From: MPNO01 sp965200535
GTDB taxonomy: Bacteria; Pseudomonadota; Alphaproteobacteria; MPNO01
Direction: 5' to 3'
Assembly (NCBI GenBank): GCA_965200535.1
Contig: CBDAUF010000002.1
Coordinates: 248,001 to 312,000 of the forward strand
Length of the DNA stretch: 64,000 bases
Below the pieces are notes generated by a model. That model made no database searches, had not been told where the DNA came from, and was given only the letters and a program-made list of their open reading frames with translations. A program made the position numbers and the translations under genes. Of the stretch, positions 35,962-47,712 are shown one piece after another. The first letter of the stretch is position 1. Every line of letters starts with the position of its first letter.

Positions 35962-36332
35962 CAGACGACTTCCGTACGCATATCGAGAAGATCGAAGAAG
36001 CCTACGAATACATGCTGGCTTACGCCGCGCAGGGGCGCACGGACGAGGGCGCCGGCCCCGACGGTGCGCAGATCCGCACCTTCCTTGCCCAGTTCTCGGA
36101 CGCCGTCGCGGCGATATCCGAACGGCTGGACCGCATCCCCGCCGCCGACGGAAGGGCTGCCGGTTTCGTCGCCAGCCTGGAGCAGGATTCCCGGACCGTC
36201 GCGTCCGTGCTCGCCGTCATGCTGGCGCGGGACAATATCTCGTCCGAGGTGGTCGACAACGCCAACGGCCTGATCTCGGTGCGGTCCTACCTCACCTCGC
36301 TCTTCTTCCTCGACAAGGCGGTGCTGGCCTGA
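35958..36332 (+). CDS. Hypothetical protein, last gene of the hydroxylase operon
   Basis: A 124-residue soluble protein with predicted helices and no cysteines or histidine-rich sites (only His8). Notable segments are HIEKIEEAYEYMLAYAAQG and LEQDSRTVASVLAVMLARDN. It starts at ATG 35958, overlapping the cytochrome b stop (ATGA), so it is translationally coupled. I do not recognise the family. A chaperone or assembly role, like small proteins found with other molybdoenzymes, is a guess from position. The gene is convergent with the TAXI permease at 36389. Confidence 0.7.
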   Translation: MTDDFRTHIEKIEEAYEYMLAYAAQGRTDEGAGPDGAQIRTFLAQFSDAVAAISERLDRIPAADGRAAGFVASLEQDSRTVASVLAVMLARDNISSEVVDNANGLISVRSYLTSLFFLDKAVLA

Positions 36333-36388
36333 CGTCGGCCAGCGCGGCGGCGAAGCGCGCGCGGCGGCCTCGCGCATTCCTTCCCCGA

Positions 36389-38767
36389 TCAGGGGCCGGC
36401 CGTGCTGTCCGGCGCCGGCCGGGCGCGCCGCGCCGCGACCAGATGGTGCCAGGCGAGACACCCGCCGGCGGCGGCGAGCGCGGTGATGGAGAGGGCCTCG
36501 ATCTTGAGCAGGACGAGGACGGCGAGCGCCAGCCGCAGGACGACCTCCAGATTGGCGAGGCCGGCCCGGTCGTAGCGGCTGAGCGCGCTCGCGACGAGGT
36601 AGAGCGCGACGGCCAGCTTGAACAACAGCCAGCCGACAGCGGCGAACGACACCGTCCCGTCGTAGCCGGGCAAATAGGCTTTCTCGGGACCCGCCGCACC
36701 GTCGATCGACTGCGCGAGCTGCGCCTGTTCGATCAGCAGCAGTTCGGGATAGAAGGCGAAGACGAACGGGATCGTGAACATCACGATCCCGGCGCGCACC
36801 GCCGCGAACCCGGTCGCCAGCGGTTCCGCCTTCGATATCGTCGCCGCGGCGAAGGCGGCGATGGCGACGGGCGGCGTGATCGCCGAGGCCACCGCGAAGT
36901 AGAAGATGAACATGTGCGCCGTGAAGTACGAGGTCCCGAGCGCCGCCAGCAGCGGGCCGATGATCAGGATCACGTTCACATACGCCGGCAGCGTCGGCAT
37001 CCCCATGCCGAGCAGGATCGTCGCGATCATCGCGACCACGAGCGCCAGCATCAGGTAGAGCGCGCCGCTGATCGCGAATTCGTAGCCGAACAGCGAGACG
37101 ACCGAGATCGACTTGAGCCAGTTGAGAATGTCGATCGTGAGAATGCCGGTGAAGTTGGTGTAGCTGATGCAGACGTCGATGATCGAAACCGCGATCAGCA
37201 GAAGGAACAGTTCGGCGATGATGATCCCCGCATCGGCCAGCGCGGAAAGCACCTTGCGCGGGGCCTTGCGAATTTCCGGATCGAGAAACAGCAGCCCGAC
37301 CAGGACGGTGACCGCCCAGAAACCCGCCGAGTCCGGGTCGCCCGCGGCGTTCCGGTAGATCTGCAGCAGCCACGGCAGCGGTTCGCCGGATGCGGGGTCG
37401 TGGCCGAACAGGAAGGCGAGGATCCCGGTTCCCACCGAATCCTTGGTGCTCAACAGCAGGATCAGGATGGTCAGGATGGGCCCGGCGATCATCAGGAGAT
37501 TGGTCCAGTCTCTCCTGGTCAGCAGCTGTTCGCGGCTGAGGGCGCCGACCGGCTCGATGCGCATCCTGCGCGATTCGAAGATGATCATCAGGAACAGGCT
37601 GAAGAAATAGGCGACCGCCGGCAGGAACGCGGCGACGATGACGTCGGAATAGGGGACGGTCGACAGCGCCGCCAGCACGAACGCGGCGATGCCCATGACC
37701 GGCGGCATGATCTGGCCGCCGCTCGATGCCGCCGCTTCCACCCCGCCCGCGAACACCGGGCGGAAGCCGTTTCGCATCATCATCGGGATGGTCAGCGTTC
37801 CGGTGCCGAGCACGTTGACCACCGGCCCGCCCGAAATCGTCCCGAAGATCGCGGACCCGACGATCGCGGCGTGGGCCGGCCCGCCGCGCATCCGGCGGGT
37901 GATCACCACGGCGAGCTTGATCAGCGACCGCCCGCCGGCCGAGGCGCCGAACAGGGCGCCGAGGACGACATAGGGAAAGACGATGTTGACGGTGATGTTG
38001 AGGAACTGGCCGAACAGGCTGTTCGATTCGAGAATGATCGCGTTGCGGGCGCCGACGACGCCGGCGGAGTAATTCTTCACCCCGTCGACGACGGTGCCGA
38101 TGGCGGTCGTCAGGTAGCGGTTGTCGGTCCAGTCGAAATACCAGGCGGCGGACGAGAGAAACGTATAGACGGAGATGATGATCGCCACCGCGACGATGGG
38201 CAGGCCCCACACCCGGACGATATAGACGAAATAGATCGCCACCACCCAGATCAGAAGCGGCATGATCCAGCTGCCGAGATTGGTCTGGCAGTCCGGGAAA
38301 TCGTCGTCCGGCGGCGTGCCGAAGATCGCCATATATTCGGCGGCGCGCTGGGCGTTCTCCGCCATCAGCCGCGCCCGTTCGCCGTTCAGAGTGTCGATCA
38401 GGCAGACCTGCTCGTGTTCGATCCAATAGACGAACATCAGGCCGACAGTGGTCGCCAGCATCAGCACATCGAGCATGACGCCGGCAAAAAACCTGGAGCG
38501 CGTTTCATCGCGCCACGCCCTGCCGAAGGAGTTCTTCAGCAGGGCCACCAGCATCATCACGGCGAAGACGAGGGGGAAGAAATATTCCGAACTGTACTTG
38601 CTGAGCCGCGGCAGGCCGGACAGGCCGGGAATCGATTGCACCGCTTCCAGGAGACCGGGGATGGTGGGCAGGTTGTTGGCCATGCCCATGACCACCAGCA
38701 CGAATGCGAGCGCGAGCGCACCGCGCTGCATCCAGTCGCGCCGGTCGGCTGTCGGCCGGTCGTTCAT
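36389..38767 (-). CDS. TRAP transporter permease, fused (TAXI type), second system
   Basis: A 792-residue inner-membrane protein, longer than the first fused permease because of an extended N-terminal DctQ-like region (about 1-240, with two periplasmic-loop cysteines near QVCLIDTLNG and FPDCQTNLG). DctM signatures follow: GPAHAAIVGSAIFGTISGGP, NVLGTGTLTIPMMMRNGF, SGGQIMPPVMGIAAFVLAAL and GMGMPTLPAYVNVILIIGPL. It lies 76 bases downstream of its own solute-binding protein on the minus strand. It ends convergently with the hydroxylase operon. The substrate is unknown. Confidence 0.92.
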   Translation of the reverse strand: MNDRPTADRRDWMQRGALALAFVLVVMGMANNLPTIPGLLEAVQSIPGLSGLPRLSKYSSEYFFPLVFAVMMLVALLKNSFGRAWRDETRSRFFAGVMLDVLMLATTVGLMFVYWIEHEQVCLIDTLNGERARLMAENAQRAAEYMAIFGTPPDDDFPDCQTNLGSWIMPLLIWVVAIYFVYIVRVWGLPIVAVAIIISVYTFLSSAAWYFDWTDNRYLTTAIGTVVDGVKNYSAGVVGARNAIILESNSLFGQFLNITVNIVFPYVVLGALFGASAGGRSLIKLAVVITRRMRGGPAHAAIVGSAIFGTISGGPVVNVLGTGTLTIPMMMRNGFRPVFAGGVEAAASSGGQIMPPVMGIAAFVLAALSTVPYSDVIVAAFLPAVAYFFSLFLMIIFESRRMRIEPVGALSREQLLTRRDWTNLLMIAGPILTILILLLSTKDSVGTGILAFLFGHDPASGEPLPWLLQIYRNAAGDPDSAGFWAVTVLVGLLFLDPEIRKAPRKVLSALADAGIIIAELFLLLIAVSIIDVCISYTNFTGILTIDILNWLKSISVVSLFGYEFAISGALYLMLALVVAMIATILLGMGMPTLPAYVNVILIIGPLLAALGTSYFTAHMFIFYFAVASAITPPVAIAAFAAATISKAEPLATGFAAVRAGIVMFTIPFVFAFYPELLLIEQAQLAQSIDGAAGPEKAYLPGYDGTVSFAAVGWLLFKLAVALYLVASALSRYDRAGLANLEVVLRLALAVLVLLKIEALSITALAAAGGCLAWHHLVAARRARPAPDSTAGP

Positions 38768-38843
38768 GCCCGTGCCGCTGGCCCGGGAGCCGTAGGCTTA
38801 CGCAGGACCGGGCCGGAGCGCGGGGCCCCGGACCGGAAATCGG

Positions 38844-39896
38844 TCAGGACGCGGGCTTGGCGCAGTCGGCGACCTTGTGCCCCGCCTCTTCCCACGCCTC
38901 GACGGCCCCGGCGTGGAGTTTCACGCCGGCGTTGCACATGCCCATCTTCTTGTCGTCGATGCTGCCGAACCCCTGCCCCTTGGCGAACGGCACCTTCTTC
39001 AAGAGGTCCGGAACGCTCTTGATGAACGCCGCGGTCAGCGCCTTGGCGAGCTTCTTGTCCATGCTCTTGCTGACCACGTCGCCGCCGCTGTTGGCGATCG
39101 ACCGGAACATGTCGTCGTCGGAGACGATGCGCGCCTTCTCTCCGTAATGGTGCTTGAGTTCGCTGACCGGGATCATGACGCCCGAGTTGCCGGGCGCCTT
39201 CTTGTATTTCTCCATGGCCGGGCTGTCGAACTTCGCCTTCGGGATCGAAACGATGTTGATCTTGCCGGCCGCCATGATGATCGGGATGAACGACGCCGGA
39301 TGGGTGCCGGGCCGCACCGCGGCATCGACCGATCCGTCGAGGAAGATCGAGTTGGCCTGGCCCCAGGCGATCTGCTTGCCCTTGTAGTCCTTGCCTTCCT
39401 GGAACCCCGCGCTGAGGCGGATGATCTGGCGGGCGGTGATCAGGGCGCCGCCGCGCGGCGGGCCGTTGTGAACGGTCTTTCCCTTGAGCTTGTCGTAACT
39501 GTCGATGCCCGAACTCTGGTACGACAGCAGGTAGAACTGCGCCAGATAATAGGGGTAGAGAAGGCGCAGCCGGCCGGCGAGCTCCTTGCCTTTCTCCTTG
39601 CCGAGGGACGAATAGGGGCCGAGCCCGCGCGACATCAGGAAAGTGAGAATGAAGGGGCCGGCGGCGATGTCGGTCTTGCCTTCGGCGACCTCGAGGACCG
39701 ACTTGGTGAGCGTCTTGCCCAGCTGCACCTGGATGGTGGCGATCTTGCCGCGCGCAGCGACCTCGGCGAGGTTCTTGGAGGACACGTCGGTCGACCCGCC
39801 CGGCTGCGCCGACTGCATCGTCAGCGTGACGTTCTGGGCGTGGGCGGGCGCGGCGAGCAACATGGCCGCGGCGCCGACAGACAGGATGCGTTTCAT
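38844..39896 (-). CDS. TAXI family TRAP solute-binding protein, second system
   Basis: Periplasmic binding protein of 350 residues. The signal peptide is MKRILSVGAAAMLLAAPAHA, and the mature part starts with QNVTLTMQSAQPGGSTDVSS. TAXI features include VLEVAEGKTDIAAGPFILTF, YQSSGIDSYDKLKGKTVHNG and FLDGSVDAAVRPGTHPASFI. The ATG at 39896 matches the signal peptide; a longer upstream frame is random. A pair of cysteines near the C-terminus (MGMCNAG and VADCAKP) may form a disulfide. It is the first gene of a two-gene unit with the fused permease. Confidence 0.92.
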   Translation of the reverse strand: MKRILSVGAAAMLLAAPAHAQNVTLTMQSAQPGGSTDVSSKNLAEVAARGKIATIQVQLGKTLTKSVLEVAEGKTDIAAGPFILTFLMSRGLGPYSSLGKEKGKELAGRLRLLYPYYLAQFYLLSYQSSGIDSYDKLKGKTVHNGPPRGGALITARQIIRLSAGFQEGKDYKGKQIAWGQANSIFLDGSVDAAVRPGTHPASFIPIIMAAGKINIVSIPKAKFDSPAMEKYKKAPGNSGVMIPVSELKHHYGEKARIVSDDDMFRSIANSGGDVVSKSMDKKLAKALTAAFIKSVPDLLKKVPFAKGQGFGSIDDKKMGMCNAGVKLHAGAVEAWEEAGHKVADCAKPAS

Positions 39897-40348
39897 GAGC
39901 TTCTCCCTGGCTTCGTCCGGTGGATTCCGGCGGATGTCGTATTCCGGGCGGGAGCGTAAGGTTGACGCTGGGCCGATGCAAGATCGCGGTGCCCCGCCCG
40001 CGCCCGCCCGCGCCCCCGTGTCCTGCGCAGGGCGTAGCGGCCCGTGCGGGGTGCGCCCGACCGCCGCACCTCCTTTCCCGCAGCGTCCGACCGGGGTGCA
40101 GAAACCGGTTGACTCGGTTCGGCCGCCCCCATATATTCCGCCTTCCACGGAGCGGGCGAACGCGCCGCGGGTCCTGTCGTCTCCGGACGCGGGCGGCTGT
40201 TTTACATCGTTAACGTTGGAAGGGATGCGCAGGCGGCGGCGCGAAGGCACGCGCCGTTCCCGCTGAGTGCGCATCTTCGTATGCGTACGTTTGACGGAAC
40301 GGCTCTCGTCTGACCCGGGGCGCCACGGCGCGCCGGGGAGGTAAGCTT
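39897..40348. other. Intergenic region before the rRNA operon
   Basis: No protein gene is seen in this 452-base gap. It contains the rRNA promoter (40109-40137) and the leader of about 200 bases before the 16S gene. Confidence 0.5.
40109..40137 (+). promoter_or_regulatory. rRNA operon promoter
   Basis: TTGACT (40109-40114) and TATATT (40132-40137) are separated by exactly 17 bases, a near-consensus sigma-70 promoter. It lies about 205 bases upstream of the 16S gene on the same strand, as expected for a strong rrn promoter. Nothing comparable is found closer to the 16S gene. Confidence 0.7.
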
Positions 40349-41856
<1,508 letters not shown>

Positions 41857-42035
41857 TGCGGCGTTTCCGCCAGGAAATTCCGGATGACCTTACAAACGCC
41901 GCGCGCCGCCGCCGGTGTATCCCTTCCACGTCCGAGAGCAGCTTGCGGCGCGGTCGCTGGATCCGCGCCTGCGGCGTTCGCGCCTTCTCGAGGCATCCGT
42001 GCGACGACGGACCAGGAGCGGCAAGCCGAAAGGAC

Positions 42036-42112
<77 letters not shown>

Positions 42113-42166
42113 TTCGGAGGGCGGGTTTCGGGAGGCGGCCGGGCGGAGTCCGGCCCCCGGTTGCGA

Positions 42167-42242
42167 GGGGGTGTAGCTCAGTCGGGAGAGCGCCTGCTTT
42201 GCAAGCAGGAGGTCATCGGTTCGATTCCGTTCACCTCCACCA
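42167..42242 (+). tRNA. tRNA-Ala (TGC)
   Basis: A full cloverleaf has acceptor GGGGGTG pairing with CACCTCC, anticodon TGC (42200-42202) and encoded CCA. It is the second spacer tRNA of the rRNA operon. Confidence 0.96.
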
Positions 42243-42548
42243 GCCCGCGCATCGGCGCCGCCCAGCGGCATCACCCAATGGCATCATCAATGGCATCGCC
42301 GCGCCGGCAGGGTCGGGGAAGCATCTCTCGGACGGCGGATATCAGAGACGGGCCGTCTGTCCGGCGAAAGCCGGCGGCGGCGGTGCGGCGATGCGTTCGC
42401 CGCCGTGCTCTTTGTCATTGTGAATGGGAAACATGACGCCGCTGTTGCGGTCCGGTGCGAACGGCTGTCCGTTCGGGCCGGCGGCGACGGTGGCGGCACC
42501 GCTGCGGAACGTCATGCAACGGGTTTATCCCTGCGCATGACGGTTTTG
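42243..42548 (+). other. Spacer between tRNA-Ala and 23S
   Basis: A 306-base transcribed spacer without genes. It carries a boxA-like element (listed separately) and would hold RNase III processing stems around the 23S ends. Confidence 0.5.
42406..42414 (+). promoter_or_regulatory. boxA antitermination element
   Basis: TGCTCTTTG matches the boxA consensus (TGCTCTTTA) that loads Nus factors on rRNA transcripts. It lies in the spacer about 135 bases before the 23S gene, a normal location. Confidence 0.55.
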
Positions 42549-45287
<2,739 letters not shown>

Positions 45288-45388
45288 ACACCGTCATGCG
45301 CAGCGGTAAGCCCGGTACGGCAGGCCACGGTTGAACAGACCGAGGTCGAACAAACCATGGTCGAACGACGTTCGGCGCGCGTTTCGAT

Positions 45389-45507
45389 GACCTGGTGGTT
45401 ATAGCGGGGGAGCCACACCCGATCCCATCCCGAACTCGGCCGTAAAGACCCTCAGCGCCGATGGTACTGCGTCTCAAGGCGTGGGAGAGTAGGTCGTCGC
45501 CAGGTCT
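45389..45507 (+). rRNA. rrf: 5S ribosomal RNA
   Basis: A 5S gene of about 118 bases, beginning GACCTGGTGGTTATAGCGGG and ending CGTCGCCAGGTC, with the conserved core CCGATCCCATCCCGAACTCG. The two ends pair (GACCTGG with CCAGGTC). Confidence 0.95.
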
Positions 45508-45583
45508 TCGAAACGCGCGCAACCGGCGCAGGCGGCTGCCGCCGGTCCCGTTTCCCATTCGCAACGACGAACCGAACGACAGG

Positions 45584-45662
<79 letters not shown>

Positions 45663-45664
45663 CA

Positions 45665-45706
45665 AGCCGTTGAAAACACTGAAGTTTTCAACGGCTTCTT
45701 GTTTTC
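45665..45706 (+). terminator. Rho-independent terminator of the rRNA operon
   Basis: A perfect 13-bp stem (AGCCGTTGAAAAC with GTTTTCAACGGCT), with a six-base loop, is followed by TCTTGTTTT. It comes directly after tRNA-fMet and ends the operon. Confidence 0.92.
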
Positions 45707-46473
45707 CAGCATATCATGTCTCCAGTCACCGAAAGCATTCCGTAAGCAGATTTAATGTAAGCTGTGCGCATCCCGCGGCAAGGATTCGGGTACGTGGGCG
45801 GTGTGCGACCCGGTTCGTGTTGTCGAAGACACTGTTCGGCAGCAAGAGCGAGCGCCAATCCAAACCGCGCTCCGGGCGCCCGTGCGGCCAGCAGCCTAGT
45901 GCATGTGGCCATGGCCGTATGCAGCGACCCGAACTTGGGGAGCGCACCGAACAGCGTAATCCGTCCAAGCATGCGCGTGTGTTCTTCTTGTGGGAAGTCC
46001 TATATCGCCAACGGCGAGCGAGTCACGACTGTCATTGAGATCGAGGTCGAGGCCCACAAGCGCAGAATCGTCCGGCCCCGCTGGCGCCGCAGTTGTGACT
46101 GCGCCTCCCTGCCGGGACTGTAGCGCCTCGGTGCGGCGTACCGTGGCCCAAAGGCGGCGGGGCTCTGAAGCAACGGATACGGCAGAGTAGCAGGTGATCG
46201 ACAACGGCGCCGGCAACCGGGGCGAGCGGATTGTCCTCGCCATGAACACGCCTGCGCGGCCACAGCCTTCGCGCGTTGCGCAGCGCCTGCTCGATATCGA
46301 ACAGCAGTTCTTGCCTCGAAACCGGCTGGAGATCTTCATCCATGCGGCAAGAATGGCAAAGGAACATAAAATGAACAAGTGCGGCGGGCGCCACTCCGTG
46401 CATCAACGTCGCAACCGGTAGATCCCGATGACTCCGGTCCGCTGCCGCGGCACGGGACCGGGGCACGTGGCCG
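45707..46473. other. Gene-poor stretch with a degraded mobile element
   Basis: Apart from the transposase fragment (listed separately), no intact gene is recognisable. Short frames such as one at 46194-46421 (75 codons) have no known domain. Base composition is less GC-rich than the neighbours, as expected for old mobile-element debris. Confidence 0.45.
45971..46123 (+). pseudogene. Transposase fragment (IS66-like zinc-binding region)
   Basis: The 50-codon piece reads CSSCGKSYIANGERVTTVIE, then EVEAHKRRIVRPRWRRSCDC. The pattern (CxxC, then a strand-rich segment, then RPRWRRSCDC) resembles the zinc-ribbon part of IS66-like transposases. The frame ends at a stop at 46123, and both the N-terminus and the catalytic part are missing. 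It lies about 300 bases past tRNA-fMet. Identification is by remembered family pattern, so confidence is moderate. Confidence 0.4.
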
Positions 46474-47511
46474 TCACTCGACCTTCGACGGCCCCTGGCG
46501 CACCAGCTTCGTCCCGAACCCCCGCCCCTTGACGATGGCGTCCTCCCCGAACCTGTCGCGCACCGCATCCATCGCCTTGTCGATCTTCCCCTCCCCGGGC
46601 GCGAGCTGGCCAAGGAAATCGTCCCGGCTGTCGGACTCGACGAGATCGTGCATGCCGATGCCGATCAGGCGGAACGCGCGGCCGTCCGCCTCGCGCAGCA
46701 ACAGGGGTTCGGCCGCCCGGTACATCTCCTCTGCCGAGTGCGTGGCCCCGCCGAGGCGGCGCGTGCGGGTGACGATGCGGAAGTCTCCGGTCTTCAGCTT
46801 GAGCGTCACGCCCCAGAGGAGGCCCACCGGCTTTCCGGCGAGGAACGAACGGGCCTCGGCCCGGCCGATCACGGCGAAGCCGCGCGGCTTGTCCAAGTCG
46901 GAGGCGATCTTGGCCAGGAACTTGTTGTAGCTCAGGCCGACCGAGACGGTGATGGCAAGCTCCTCCTCCACCCGGCGCGCAAGCCCCGCCAGCGACCCGG
47001 CCGGGCTTGCCCGGTGCAGCGCCTCGGTCCCGGTGAGGTCCAGGAACGCCTCGTCGATGGAGAGCGGCTCCACCAGCGGCGTCAGCTCCAGCATCATCCG
47101 ACGGACCGTACGTCCGACGGCTGCGTACTTCTTCATGTCGGGCCGGATCACCACGGCGTCGGGGCAGCGCTTCAGGGCGCGGGCCATGGGCATGGCCGAG
47201 CGCACCCCGTATGTGCGGGCGATGTAGCAGCAGGCGGCGACCACGCCGCGGTGGCGGCCGCCGACGATCACCGGGGCGTCGCGGAGTTCCGGCCGGTCGC
47301 GTTTCTCGATGGCGGCATAGAAGGCGTCGCAGTCGAGATGGGCGATGGCGAGATCGTGAAGCTCGGGATGTCGGAGGATGCGCAGCGATCCGCACGCCGG
47401 ACAGGTATCGGCGCCGGCGGGCGGGTGGTGGCGGCAGTCGCGGCAAAGCGTTTGCACGGGACCATCGTAGGCCACGCCGGCGGCGGCGCGAAGGCAGGCA
47501 GGAGACAGCAT
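46474..47511 (-). CDS. dinB: DNA polymerase IV (DinB) with an internal in-frame deletion
   Basis: Translesion Y-family polymerase. It has the N-terminal zinc ribbon found in alphaproteobacterial DinB (C23, C26, C37, C40 in CRDC...CPAC). Catalytic acidic residues are in AHLDCDAFYAAIEK (D60, D62) and SIDEAFLDL (D153, E154). Normal DinB continues from FLAGKPVGLLWGV into about 80 residues of thumb (helix-hairpin-helix) and early little-finger. Here WGV (residue 235) is joined directly to TLKLKTGDFRI, which belongs well inside the little-finger domain. The frame is kept, so a 345-residue protein is made, but without the DNA-gripping thumb it is probably inactive. Start ATG 47511 is tentative. It overlaps an integrase tail. 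Confidence 0.85.
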   Translation of the reverse strand: MLSPACLRAAAGVAYDGPVQTLCRDCRHHPPAGADTCPACGSLRILRHPELHDLAIAHLDCDAFYAAIEKRDRPELRDAPVIVGGRHRGVVAACCYIARTYGVRSAMPMARALKRCPDAVVIRPDMKKYAAVGRTVRRMMLELTPLVEPLSIDEAFLDLTGTEALHRASPAGSLAGLARRVEEELAITVSVGLSYNKFLAKIASDLDKPRGFAVIGRAEARSFLAGKPVGLLWGVTLKLKTGDFRIVTRTRRLGGATHSAEEMYRAAEPLLLREADGRAFRLIGIGMHDLVESDSRDDFLGQLAPGEGKIDKAMDAVRDRFGEDAIVKGRGFGTKLVRQGPSKVE

Positions 47512-47590
47512 CGCGGCCGAGATGGGTATGGCGGGCCGTCGTCTGCACCCGGGCATGGCCGGGCAGCTTGCCGATCGTCGGCAGCCCTTG
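47496..47590 (-). pseudogene. Tyrosine recombinase (integrase) C-terminal fragment
   Basis: About 30 codons on the minus strand, in a different frame from dinB, read GQGLPTIGKLPGHARVQTTA and RHTHLGRDAV. This is the box II end of a tyrosine recombinase (usually LGHxxVQTTxRYAHL), except that the catalytic Tyr position reads His. The rest of the integrase is absent. It shows that an integrated element was once here, and it overlaps the start of dinB. Confidence 0.6.
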
Positions 47591-47712
47591 GCCCGGCGCC
47601 GGTGCCGGGTCGTATCGTGACTTCACCGGTGTTTCCGGCAGGACTCTTCAATTAACGCCGATTTTCAATACTGTTACAATTTTGTTATAAGATTCTTGTA
47701 TATGTCGTATAC

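Noticed and set aside
36443..39022. An 859-codon plus-strand frame over the second TAXI operon
   Set aside because: Antisense to two well-supported genes, and full of charged low-complexity text.
46194..46421. A 75-codon frame after the transposase fragment
   Set aside because: No recognisable domain, no ribosome site, and it lies in degraded mobile-element sequence.
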